From contig JASJOG010000080.1 in the NCBI GenBank assembly GCA_030142905.1, positions 1-64,000 on the forward strand: a stretch of 64,000 nucleotides of DNA, given 5' to 3'. The translations under genes and the position numbers were made by a program. Below are positions 20,363-30,307 of the stretch, piece after piece (position 1 is the stretch's first letter; each line of letters starts with the position of its first letter). The notes beneath the pieces are model-generated. The model was not told the origin of the DNA, made no database searches, and saw nothing but the letters and a program-made list of their open reading frames with translations. This stretch comes from Heliopora coerulea (lineage: Eukaryota > Cnidaria > Anthozoa > Scleralcyonacea > Helioporidae).

Positions 20363-20530
20363 TTAGTAAAGTAAATGGTTTGAACCTGGGAGAATCGTAA
20401 CATGTTTGAGGAAGTTGATCGTCCAGGTTAGTGTAGTCTTGAGAAAGACTGTTGGTTGAAGTCACTTCAACCAACAGTCTTTCTCAAGACTACACTAACC
20501 TGGACGATCAACTTCCTCAAACAAATTATA
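20363..20530. mobile_element. Palindromic foldback element, copy 3 (compact)
   Basis: An almost perfect inverted repeat whose arms meet at TTGAAGTCACTTCAA (20456-20470). The arms read GTTGATCGTCCAGGTTAGTG and AAGACTGTTGGTTGAAG, as in the copy at 9470, but the central CGAAACGT module is gone. The left outer flank GTAAATGGTTTGAACCTGGG matches the flank of copy 1. Confidence 0.8.
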
Positions 20531-20823
20531 ATTAGGTTTAGAGTTTACGTTTGGCCTGGAAATAATGCTAGACGTTCATGAAGAAAGAGAGATAATGGTA
20601 GAATTTTTTGGCAGTACGTCAAACAGTAAACCTGTTTCGAGTAGTAAAATCCTCACAAAGTATTCTTACCTTTTTTAAATTTCCAGACATCTCCAAAAAC
20701 TAGCAGAATTTTAGGTTCCGTCGTGATAACACTGAACTATGTCGTTTAAATTTCGCGCCAAAAGCTCGTTTCCTTGTTTGTTGAGCCAACGACAAAGCCT
20801 AGCGGCAAGGTGGGTCCGCAACA

Positions 20824-21180
20824 TTGAACTCTAAAAAGACTGGAACGATACCTGCAAACTCTATTTTGAAGCCATCATAGAGGCTGACATGTGGGGCAAT
20901 TTGCGAGTCATCCCAGTCCCCTACGCGATAAAACACGCAACCTATTGCGAAAAACTTCACCCAAATTTCAGATTTTTTGACAGTTTTCTTTTTTGCCCTT
21001 AGTAAAGTTGAAGGGAATGTCGCTCGGACTGCATATTTGTTAGAATTAACTGTCCATGAAAAATAAAAGTTCAGTATAATTTTTTCCCACGCGTGTTTTA
21101 GACCCACATGGCTGCCCCCATGTCGGCTTCACTCAGTTGTAAGGCCAGATTTAACGAGGTATCGTTCCAGTCTTTTTAGA
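20824..21180. mobile_element. TIR element A of a head-to-head pair
   Basis: The left terminus is TTGAACTCTAAAAAGACTGG, followed by AACGATACC; the right terminus is its reverse complement. The interior contains GCTGACATGTGGGGC and ACACGCAACCTATTGCG. It is non-coding at about 357 bp and shares its interior in inverted order with element B. Confidence 0.75.
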
Positions 21181-21198
21181 GTCCACTGGTCCAGAGCA

Positions 21199-21562
21199 TT
21201 GAACTCTAAAAAGACTGGGACGATACCTCGTCACACCAGACCTCACGATTGAATGAAGCCGACATGGGAGCAGCCATATAGGTCAAAAACACGTGTGGGG
21301 AAAAAGTTGTATTGAACATTTACTTTTCATTGACAGTTAATTCTGACAAATATGCAGTCCTACCGACATTTTCCTCTACTTACTATGGATAAAAAAGAAA
21401 ACTGTTAAAAAATCCAAAAGTTGGGTGATGTTTTTCACAATAGGTTGCGTGTTTTATTGCGTAGGGGACTGAGATGACCTGAAAAATGACCTACACGTCA
21501 GCCTCCATGATGGCTTCAAAATACAGTTTGCAGGTATCGTTCCAGTCTTTTTAGAGTTCAAT
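21199..21562. mobile_element. TIR element B, inverted relative to A
   Basis: It has the same termini as element A (CTCTAAAAAGACTGGGACGA and GTATCGTTCCAGTCTTTTTA). Its interior is the reverse complement of A, about 85 percent alike by eye. Together A and B form a palindrome of about 740 bp with an 18-bp spacer. Confidence 0.75.
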
Positions 21563-21710
21563 GGTCTGGAGTAACTGCCTCAGGCCGTTCGAGATACCTG
21601 GCCCGCATGCAGGCACAACACGCACCACAAAAAGCACACGAGGCAATTTTGAGAAACAGTGGAATAAGGACTGGGAACGAACACAATCTCGGATCAGAAA
21701 GGGTCCTTAC

Positions 21711-21783
21711 CTGGTTATAAATGTCGTCGAAACGAAGTCGACCAATCAACATTTTAATGAAGGTTTCAGAAATAGCAACTCGA
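21711..21783 (-). CDS. WASHC5: WASHC5 exon 6
   Basis: The exon completes a codon and reads RVAISETFIKMLIGRLRFDD then IYNQ. The acceptor is GTCCCAG and the donor GTAAGG, ending in phase 0. It matches the SRVP..ESF..M..GRLR.DDIYNQ block of strumpellin. Confidence 0.93.
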
Positions 21784-21884
21784 CTGGGACAAAACAACGA
21801 AAAGAGATTGTATCTAGTTGAAACTGAAAAACCAAGCGGGAATGGTAGTTTGAGAAGGAAGATCAGAGCCCAGAAAGAACTCGA

Positions 21885-22045
21885 TTGTCATCCTGGTGTA
21901 TGTAATAAACAAATAACAGTCTATGCAGCAAGATATCCGGTTATGATTCGCTGTAGTTTGTTGTTGACGTTCTAGTCAGTTAAACACATACTCCAAAATG
22001 TCAATCGCAAGGCACAAAATCGCGCGTGTAGACAGGCCTCGAGGC
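21885..22045. mobile_element. MITE, second copy of the 19756-19943 family
   Basis: On the minus strand it contains GACATTTTGGAGTATGTGTT, CAAACTACAGCGAATCATAA and TTATTACATACACCAGGATG, collinear with 19790-19910 in the plus strand. The terminal repeats are not preserved. Confidence 0.6.
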
Positions 22046-22227
22046 TTCACTGGAACATCGTGGATTTTTCCGCACGAAATCAGGCCAGTGAACAAAATTT
22101 TCACCAGTTAAATTGGAATACCAGCACACATTTATCTCAAGTCAAACCAGGACAACTGTGTTCCCCACAAATGTTTGTAATCTCACAAGACTAGCAAGAA
22201 TTTTTACATCATTCGAGACACACTTAC

Positions 22228-22338
22228 GCAAAGTAATCCTCTGGATATTTCGAAGGTCTTTTTCCCGTGGAAATTCCTGTACTTCGAAGAAGCTTGCACA
22301 CATCGTCAATGTTTGACTCAATATCGGCCCTGGTCGCA
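22228..22338 (-). CDS. WASHC5: WASHC5 exon 5
   Basis: It joins exon 4 through a split Cys codon and reads [20 protein letters not shown], then [11 protein letters not shown]. The acceptor is TTATAG and the donor GTAAGT; two bases are carried to exon 6. It fits the family word [15 protein letters not shown]. Confidence 0.92.
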
Positions 22339-22713
22339 CTATAAAATAAAATAACGTATTGCGCGCTTGGGTACAAGGTTCGCCTCGCGTCTTCTTTTAC
22401 CATTAACTAGCATTGACTTTTTACCAGGCTGAACTTGCTATCACTTGAAGTAAGTTTGAGCTTGTACACATTTTCATGCAAGCATTCTTTCCCATGCGAC
22501 CTCGTTTTGCCGCTACAACAAGCAGTCGCAAGTTAGTTCTTACAGAAACAGTATAAAATAAAACATATTCCGAAAAATAGAGACATCTTGGAAAACTCAA
22601 GATGAGTCAAAACAAGACGAGTATATGAAACTAATATTTTGACTTTATTACAAAGTCATCATCAGACAAAATGATTTACAAAATAAGTCAAGATCTATAT
22701 ATATATATATATA

Positions 22714-22759
22714 ACCACAGACGGAACCGTTTCGGCCTATTGGGCCTCATCAGTGTAGT
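22714..22759 (-). ncRNA. Hammerhead ribozyme, copy 1 (type I)
   Basis: On the minus strand the conserved core is complete: CUGAUGA, a four-pair stem II (GGCC/GGCC) with a CAAUA loop, GAAA, then a short stem III (ACGG, UU loop, CCGU) and GUC at the cleavage site. Stem I pairs ACUACA with UGUGGU (one G-U pair). Predicted self-cleavage falls between positions 22720 and 22719. Hammerheads of this minimal form are known in Penelope-like elements and in animal retrozymes. Confidence 0.85.
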
Positions 22760-22780
22760 GCTGATGAGCAGGATGGAGTA

Positions 22781-22820
<40 letters not shown>

Positions 22821-22821
<1 letters not shown>

Positions 22822-22866
22822 CTACAGACGGAACCGTTTCGGCCTATTGAGCCTCATCAGTGTAGT
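22821..22866 (-). ncRNA. Hammerhead ribozyme, copy 2 (type I)
   Basis: It has the same core as copy 1, with stem II GGCU/GGCC (one G-U pair) and a fully Watson-Crick stem I (ACUACA/UGUAGU). Predicted cleavage lies between 22827 and 22826, exactly 107 bp from the site of copy 1. The spacer between the copies is largely a TA array. Confidence 0.85.
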
Positions 22867-22965
22867 GCTGATGAGCAGGAAGGAGTAGCCTACATCATAT
22901 AGGCAACTCAAATGTCCCACGCTTGTGGTACATCTAAGCCATGCCAGAGCGCTCTAACTAGAGTG

Positions 22966-22992
22966 TATATATATATATATATATATATATAC

Positions 22993-23033
<41 letters not shown>

Positions 23034-23067
23034 TATATACATATATATATATATATATATACACTAT

Positions 23068-23114
<47 letters not shown>
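22966..23114. repeat. TA microsatellite
   Basis: Long TATATA runs with interruptions (ACTCTG, ACACTATATACA). The plus-strand frame rich in Ile and Tyr at 22912-23136 is an artefact. Confidence 0.9.
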
Positions 23115-23115
<1 letters not shown>

Positions 23116-23464
23116 TTTTTTTATTACTATTTTTAGGTTAATTTTAGGTACTAGAGTGTTAGTGGCATTTTTATATAAATTTTAGTCATGTAAGTTCTTT
23201 TATTATGGAAATTTTAGATACGCATGTACTCAAGGATCTAAATATTGTTTTTAACTTACTCCACTGAAGAAGCCGTGAAAGGCGAAACGTTTGGAGGACC
23301 TTGAATAAAGGTTTTTATGTCTGAAGAAGTTTTTTCTCTTTTATTCATATATATATATATATAGTGTGGTGTTGACAACGGCAGTTAGGAATTATATACC
23401 TGAGATATTAACGCGACAGAACGCACTGCTAATTAATTATCTCGACAGGAAGCTATATCGACAA

Positions 23465-23800
23465 AACCGACAGATGCGTTTCTAAACGTCTGACAGAACA
23501 TTTTACTCAACACCAGTGAAATACCACAACACTTCACTAAATGTGAACACGCACAGTTTCTTGTCAACTTACAGGGTCAATACGATCGACTTAATAACCT
23601 CCCCTCCTTTTCGAACTCATCTAACTCTATTAAGAATTTAATCTTTAATAACTATAAAAATCTTTACTCGAGTAAATCTACTAACACCATTAAACTCTTG
23701 TTAATTGAAGCTCTTCATATCAATTTCAATAAGCATGAAATCAACTCCGGACTGAAAGCTTCAAAATAACTCATACTTTTCAACTAGGGGGCTTCACACT
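23465..23800 (+). pseudogene. Penelope GIY-YIG C-terminus, degraded
   Basis: Across two shifted frames the plus strand shows CVSKRLTEHFTQH, HAQFLVNLQGQYDRLNNL, LLLIEALHINFNKHEIN and SGLKASK followed by a stop and LILF. The word EALHI...K..IN.GLKA.K is the usual ending of Penelope-like endonucleases. It has at least one frameshift and one stop. Confidence 0.7.
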
Positions 23801-24477
23801 TTTATATATAATTCCGACATCCTCCTTTAAACGTCGTTCTCACTCTGGCTCTTTTCTTTCTTTTCTTTGGTTGCTCACTTTATCGTTGGTCAACTTAATG
23901 GCTGACAATTATTCTATCAGTTTGTCGACTGTATGGCATTTGATACTCATCTATCCCAGTTAGTCATCTTACGTCACCTTACATATGAGCATTGTCGGGT
24001 CAGTTATTGTTCATGACTTTTGCCTTGTAATTATTAGCTTCCTGTCGAGATAATTAATTAGCAATGCGTTCTGTCGTGTTAATATCCCAAGTATATGATT
24101 CCTAGCTTCCGTTGTCAACATCATATTGCATATATAGACTTTGGCTTGTTTTGTAAATCATTCTGTCTGATGATGACTTTGTAATAAAGTCGAAATAGTA
24201 GTCTCGTATACTCGTCTTCTTTTGATTCCTATCTTGAGATCTCCAAGATGTCTCTATTTTTCGGAATATGTTTTATTTCATACTTTTTGAAGTATTCGGC
24301 TGGCTGTGGGTTTTGGTCAGGAACAATATTTGAGGTAGAAAACTCAAGACGGTTGTTGCCAAGGTATCGAAGCTATTTATCTCATTTATAATATGACTGC
24401 TTGAAATTGAAATCCTATTTATTCTTTATCATTTGTCATTTAACACTATCCTTTAATTTTTATCATTCATTATTTAT

Positions 24478-24905
24478 TAGTTATCATTATTATTATTTTC
24501 ACTATCACTATCACTATCATTATCGTTATCATTGCCATTACCATTATCACTAACATTATCATTATTATTATTATCCCCCTTATCATTACCATTATCATTA
24601 CTCTTATCATTATCATTATCATTACCATTATCATCATTACCATTATCATCATTACCATTATCATCATTACCATTATCATTATTACCACTATCATTATTAC
24701 CACTATCATTATCATTACTATTATTACCATTATCATTATCACTCTAATTATCACTCTCGCTATCACTGCCGTTATCGTTACTATTATCATTATTACTATT
24801 ATCATTATTACCATTATTATTATCATTACCATTATAATTACCATTATCATTATCATTACTATTATCATTATCATTACCATTATTATTACCATGATCAATA
24901 TCATT
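24478..24905. repeat. Long ATC/ATT-type microsatellite
   Basis: CATTATCATTA and CACTATCATTA units run for about 430 bp with interspersed trinucleotide changes. Because TAG/TGA are rare in this unit, long open frames appear on both strands (144 codons of Met/Ile/Val on minus, Leu/Ser/Pro on plus). They are artefacts. Confidence 0.9.
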
Positions 24906-24963
24906 ATAATTATTTAAATCTATCATAACAGTGCAATTTAGCGGACGCAGATAAACCGCTAAC

Positions 24964-25052
24964 GTTTTAGGGTTAGCGTTGTGACTTTGGTTAGGATGAG
25001 GTTCAGGGTTAAGATTGGGATATGGCCAGGGTTAGGGTCTAACTTCGGCAAA
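24964..25052. repeat. Degenerate telomere-like tract
   Basis: Several GGGTTAG, GGTTAGG and GGGTTAAG words in one orientation within 90 bases, directly after the microsatellite and close to exon 4. Confidence 0.45.
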
Positions 25053-25108
25053 GTTAATAAAACTGTTCAGTAATACTTAAAATACAAAGTCTTGTTAATA
25101 TACTTTAC

Positions 25109-25209
25109 CAGTATCTGTAATACGAGATCAACATCCTCTCTCGAACATCTCCGTCAAACTTCTGGTCAATTAACAACAGCACCACTCCATAGAGATATAA
25201 CGTCTCTGC
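25109..25209 (-). CDS. WASHC5: WASHC5 exon 4
   Basis: Thirty-three codons reading [20 protein letters not shown], then [13 protein letters not shown], plus two bases. The acceptor is TTACAAG and the donor GTAAAG. It corresponds to the CEALYLYGVMLL...VRERML.SYYRY block of the family. Confidence 0.94.
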
Positions 25210-25989
25210 CTTGTAATGGCCAAAAAAAAAATACATGAAACAAATTTTAGAATAAAGAAATATTGTAAATTGTAACGTTAACCACCATAATTATTTCCTC
25301 TTCTTAGCCCATCCAGACTCACTTTAGCTCTCCACCTTTCAGTCCGCCCCCAGCTCAGAACGGCGGAAAAAAAATAATCCCCCACACACCGTGGGAATAG
25401 TTTTATTTAATACAAAGCAGATATATTTTAATATGGAAATACAGTGTATGAGCACAAAGCGACCACCTTCTATGTAGAAACACATTGGTTTAGCTGTAAG
25501 GCGGTATCTTAATAAGCGTCAATGTAATATATTTATAAAATAAGTTTCCTATTACGAACGTAGTGATTGGTCTGTTATCGTGTTTATATCCGGCTATGCA
25601 AACACAGTTATGACATCACAGGCGCCGCTTGACGCCAGAATTTGTTCTTGGAGTTTATGGAAAGCTCTGATTGGCTTACTGACGCTAGATTTCTTCTTGG
25701 TGCAAGTGGGAAGCTCTGACTGGTCAAGGAACTTAGAAGGAGAACTTACCAATTGATAGTGAAAATGAAGAACGTTGTTCACAATTATTATTGCTTAGTT
25801 ATTTGCTTATTTCTGAAAGAAACAGACACTGTTTTCTTGTGCATATACAGCCTGATGCAAACATTCAGAGGGATTGGGAGAACTCTCAGGCGGCCGTTTA
25901 AACCCTCAATCTTCGGGTCTCGGGCGTACACAACAGCTTTCGATTTCTCCCAACCTTCTTCTCGTGCTTGCATCAAGCTATATAAACAT

Positions 25990-26157
25990 GGCAAACAGTT
26001 TCTGTTACTATATTATTATGAAATACATTTTATAACAAATGTAAGCGATAGAAGGATAAGGTTTATAAAACGTTTCGATGTCATCTTAACACCATTATCA
26101 AGTTCTAGTGACGGAAATTACAAGCGCGTTGATTTATATAGAGATGATGACGTATAG
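25990..26157. mobile_element. Possible Penelope terminus fragment
   Basis: The minus strand contains CTTGATAATGGTGTTAAGAT, then GACATCGAAACGTTTTATAA. It has the same overall plan (CTTGA/CTGAAGA word, hairpin, CGAAACGT) as the termini of the other Penelope-like units in the window. No coding remnant was found next to it. Confidence 0.35.
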
Positions 26158-26425
26158 ATCAAACTGAATTGTCTTGTACAGTAATGTCATGTACTGAAAT
26201 TACTGAACTAAACGTTGCCAATAACCTTGAACTAACCAGTTCGATTTTGACGAAAGGAGTCTTTAGGCAAGTGGCATAGTTTAAGCAAATAACTGTAGTT
26301 CTCTCGTGGTTAAATCAAAATGAAAACAAAATTGCCCAATATCACTCGAAAAACTGATTACTGTATAATGCACACCTTTCTCAGTATTGTTTTCATATCA
26401 TAAACCACGCAAAATATCTTGATGT

Positions 26426-26570
26426 AATATATCATACACGAGGAGTGTTTCATCAGATATCCAACCACCGAGAAGTGACTTGAAAAACGAGGCGACAGCC
26501 GAGCTTTTTAACCAACTTCGAGGTGTTTGGATATCTGATAAAACACGACTTTCGAGTGTATGATATTATA
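26426..26570. mobile_element. Foldback MITE, about 145 bp
   Basis: Left end ATATCATACACGAGGAGTG and TCAGATATCCAA; right end TTGGATATCTGATAAAACAC and CGAGTGTATGATAT. The interior GAGGCGACAGCCGAGC is almost central. No coding content. Confidence 0.65.
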
Positions 26571-26904
26571 TCTTAAACAAATCCGTATTGAAAGTGAAAA
26601 TCGGATTCAAGTTTGTCAAAATTCTATGCTAATTAAGGTCAAATATCCAAACTAGGTCTCGGTACTGATTTTATTTGTGTTTTGCTCATAAATTATTAAT
26701 GAGTTTGAGATAAACTGTTCAAAAGTATTTGGTGGCACTAGACCAGTGATTTTGACTTGATTATAATTATTATGATTTGTTTTATACTATAACCATGATC
26801 GACTATGACATGATTATGAGTACAGGGGTACGATTATGACTGAGTATTATTACAAGTTTAGGTTACATGCGCTTTTAATAACATGAATGTGAACAACATC
26901 AAGT

Positions 26905-27400
26905 AAGGATTTTGATAATAATGATGATGACCTTAACAATTATAATGACAATGATAATGATGACAATGATTAAATGATAATGAAAAGAATGATAACTGAT
27001 CTATGAATGCCAACAAATTCCACTAACTTCGTTTGACAACAAAAATTCTTTGAATTTCTTATAAAACAATGAAAATGAGAATGACAATGGCAATGTCAAT
27101 GATGATGATAGTCATGATAATAATATGATAATTATGATAATAGGGATAATCATGATAATAATTATGAAGATAATGCTTATTACAATAAAGCTTATAATGA
27201 TGATAACTGTTGCATTGTCTATGATGGTAGTGATCATGACAATGGAAAGATTGATGACAATGACAGATAACGATGATGAAGATGGTTATGATTGTGATGG
27301 TGTTGACAATCATGGCAACAATGATGATCATAATTACATTGATAATGATGGTGATGTCATTGATACTGATAATTACAACAGTAACAGCAAAGATGGCTGT
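26905..27400. repeat. ATG/AAT-rich degenerate microsatellite
   Basis: GATAATGATGA-like units in many variants fill about 500 bp and produce spurious frames on both strands. It ends about 50 bp before the exon 3 donor. Confidence 0.8.
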
Positions 27401-27453
27401 CATGATTTAAAGATGATCATTACAACAAAAATAATGCAATGAACACACTGTAC

Positions 27454-27538
27454 CATCAACTGTTTGCCATCAGCATTAATCAAGAGTGTTTCTAGTGTTT
27501 GCTGGATAAAAATACCTTCATCTAGTTCTTCCAAGAAC
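27454..27538 (-). CDS. WASHC5: WASHC5 exon 3
   Basis: It completes an Arg codon and reads FLEELDEGIFIQQTLETLLI, then NADGKQLM. The acceptor is TTGCAG and the donor GTACAG, ending in phase 0. It matches YLDDLNEGVYIQQTLE in the family. Confidence 0.94.
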
Positions 27539-30307
27539 CTGCAAGAAAAACGTAAGTTAGTCCACCATTACCTGTATGGTGAAGACCTAACAGTTCTACA
27601 ATATGCATGGTTAGCACTTCCAACGTCCCAAGACACTAGAAAAGTCATACTCAGTATAATGTTTGCAGTACTATCTGTTACTGTGTCTCTGCTGATGAAT
27701 GACTTGTCTAGGTTTCCATGATGTCCACAGAAAACCAGCATTTCTCCGAAGATTTAAATAGGGCACCATACATAATGAAGACAAAAGGCCTTTTTGGTCA
27801 AGTCAAGGGCTCCGTCTTCAAGTCAAGGGCTCCGTCTTCAAGTCAATGGCTCTTGATTGAGCAGATACTTGCAAAAAGTACCGTTACAGATTGTTGAAAA
27901 GTTGTTGGCCAGGCACAGTGGTCAGCCAGAAGTTACTGTCATTAATTTGTGGCACAGTGGTACACAAGCCTTCTTAAGGTCAGGTACAGCAGGCCACATC
28001 TCTGATCTTGTCAAGGGAAAACACTGCAATCTAAAACTTATCCTAACCAGAATCAAAACCCAAATCCAGACACTTACCTTAGCTTAATCTTGACTGCAAT
28101 CCCAACCCTAACCTTTGCCTTAACAATACAATAAATTTTACAGCTCTGGTCTGGAGTTTTTGACACACTGGGAGTGAGGAGGCGTGCTGTAAATGATTGG
28201 TCTATCATGGCAAACATTTATTTCTGGGATCATAGCATTCAATAGTTGGCATAAATACTGTCAGTTGTTACGAGCCGGTCCCTATTAAATTATGTGGCTG
28301 CTTTTGGTTCAGTTTGCTCGCAACAAAGAATACAAAACCAGCTATATTTTCAACTATTTATTTTATTATATTTGAATTGCTTAAAGATTAGCGTCTTTAT
28401 ATTTTCTAACCTTGAAGTATGTATTATACTGCTGTGAGACTGAGCACAACTCTGATCACTCCGTACGCTCTTTGGATTTCGGTTCTGTTGATTTGTTTTA
28501 CGACTTTAACTTTTTGGTTCGGTTTCTTCGGTTCTGTTGATTTGTTTGGTTCTTGACTTTGATAATTTCTTTTAAGACTTCGGTTTGTAGTGATGTTATT
28601 CAGGCTAACGCCTTATGAATAATGCATGCAGTGCTGAGTTGTGCTCTGCCTTTTATACGTTTGGATTATGACTATTTTCTTTACGTTAAATGGTGCATGA
28701 AAGCTTGTTCCAGCACAGGACGTCCGTTAAGTTATCTTGTGGGCTAAGGCGTTTTCCTGTTGCGTTTTGAGGTTTGACTATTTCCTCACTCATGCACGAA
28801 AGCAAATTACTCGTGCACGAAAGCAATATTCATGCACGAAAGCAATATATCCTAAATATAATATCCACTATACTGTCAAGTTCACTCATACATGTAACAC
28901 AGTGAAAGAAAGGAATTCCCTAAGACATAAAAACTTTTTATGATGTCCCTTAGGACCCCATGTTAAGCTTAAGAACAAGACTGCTATTCTGCTTTCAAGT
29001 CATTCTCTGATAAAGATTATGGTGAATAATCAAAAATATAGAACCATGTTTTACAATTTTTACATTTAAGTTGTTACAGAAACATTTTTAACTTTTATTC
29101 AGATCAGAAACAACCTATCTGTTATTAAATCTGACTGATTGCAATTCAAGTAGTTGCTAAAAAAAACTCTGGTTCTGTTGCACCTAATGGCATCTAACAC
29201 AGCACACAGCCAAATGCTACATCACAGGCTCAGTCTCCACAAAAGAACATTCTAACTTCAATACTGCCCTACCAGCCAGTAAATTTCTGGTTCATCAGCT
29301 TTAGCATTTGTGAACCATCCTACAAGGCCTTTTGATTGCTATTAAAAGGTTGTCCATATATCGCTCATCCAATTATTTTTGTCTTTATTGACAGTGTCTG
29401 TGCCTCCGGGGACCCAAAATGTTTGGTTGCCACACTCAGAACTGCGGGAGTACTGGGGGACAAGAACTGAACCCACCAGGATAGTGAACTTTTAACAATC
29501 TGGCTTATGGCAGATAATTCTATCAACTGGCCAGACAACCAGACTCTTAATTGTCAGCTCTGAATTGGTTTCTAACTATGAAATGTGAGCAGAGACATAA
29601 AAATTCCTTTTTGGTTAAATTTCCAGAGATTAAAATAATTTCCAGGTATGTAACAAAATATACAGCATATACAGTACTATATAATTTCATACAAACAGAC
29701 CTGGAAAAAAAAAATTATTTCTGCCTGTCAAAATGAAAGGGATAAATAAGTTTATACTGGTCATATGAAAAAAAAATTATCGGTCACTATGAGTTAGCAG
29801 CTTATAGAAGTTAGTGAATGTCTTACTTTAGTATATCAACAAGACATCCCACAACCTAGGTATTACATGTTAACTTAAAGTACCTCACAAGTAAAACTTA
29901 ATTATTCTCACTTGTTCCATTCAAAGGTTAAGTAAGCATGGTTTATCTTGAAACTACACAATGAAAACTAACACTGAATGTCTGACAATCTGAATCACAA
30001 CAACATCTCTGCATGTGTGTCTTAAATTCATTGGTAGCTTAAAATTTAACCCAATTAGTCAAATTACTTTGGCTTATATACTTGCCTATAGCTATAAAAC
30101 TTATGAAATACAGGCTTTGTCATACAAGGCATGCCATCACATGCACATGCCCTGACACACACCTAAAATCAACAAGATGTGTGATCCATTGCATGCCCAA
30201 AACTTAAAAGTTGTTCTCGGAATTTAACACAATGCATTTCAGCTAAACACCTCTGAAGTGGAAGTCATTAAGTAACAAAATATTTCAAATTTTGACCTTC
30301 ACATGGA

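Larger units (their letters stand above)
22703..23350. mobile_element. Insertion at a TA tract inside the Penelope left repeat
   Basis: TA-dinucleotide runs bound this segment on both sides, and the Penelope repeat resumes after it. The segment has two parts: a ribozyme-bearing region (22712-22935), and after a TA array a sequence ending CACTGAAGAAGCCGTGAAAG-GCGAAACGT then AATAAAGG. The latter resembles the 3' end of another Penelope-like unit. Whether this is one insertion or two is not resolved. Confidence 0.5.
22549..24286 (+). mobile_element. Penelope-like element with long inverted ends, interrupted on the left
   Basis: The right end (about 24030-24286) and the left end are inverted copies: AGTATAAAATAAAACATATTCC, TAGAGACATCTTGG, ACTTTATTACAAAGTCATCATC and AACGACAGAACGCAYTGCTAA-type words occur in both. 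On the left the copy is split into 22549-22703 and 23350-23470 by inserted DNA. Between the ends is a degraded plus-strand GIY-YIG C-terminus. A shrunken relative is at 32650-32978. Confidence 0.75.

Noticed and set aside
22912..23136. Plus-strand 74-codon frame rich in Ile and Tyr
   Set aside because: It is the translation of the TA microsatellite.
24470..24926. Frames of 60-144 codons on both strands
   Set aside because: They are translations of the ATC/ATT-type microsatellite, with no domain and no splice logic.
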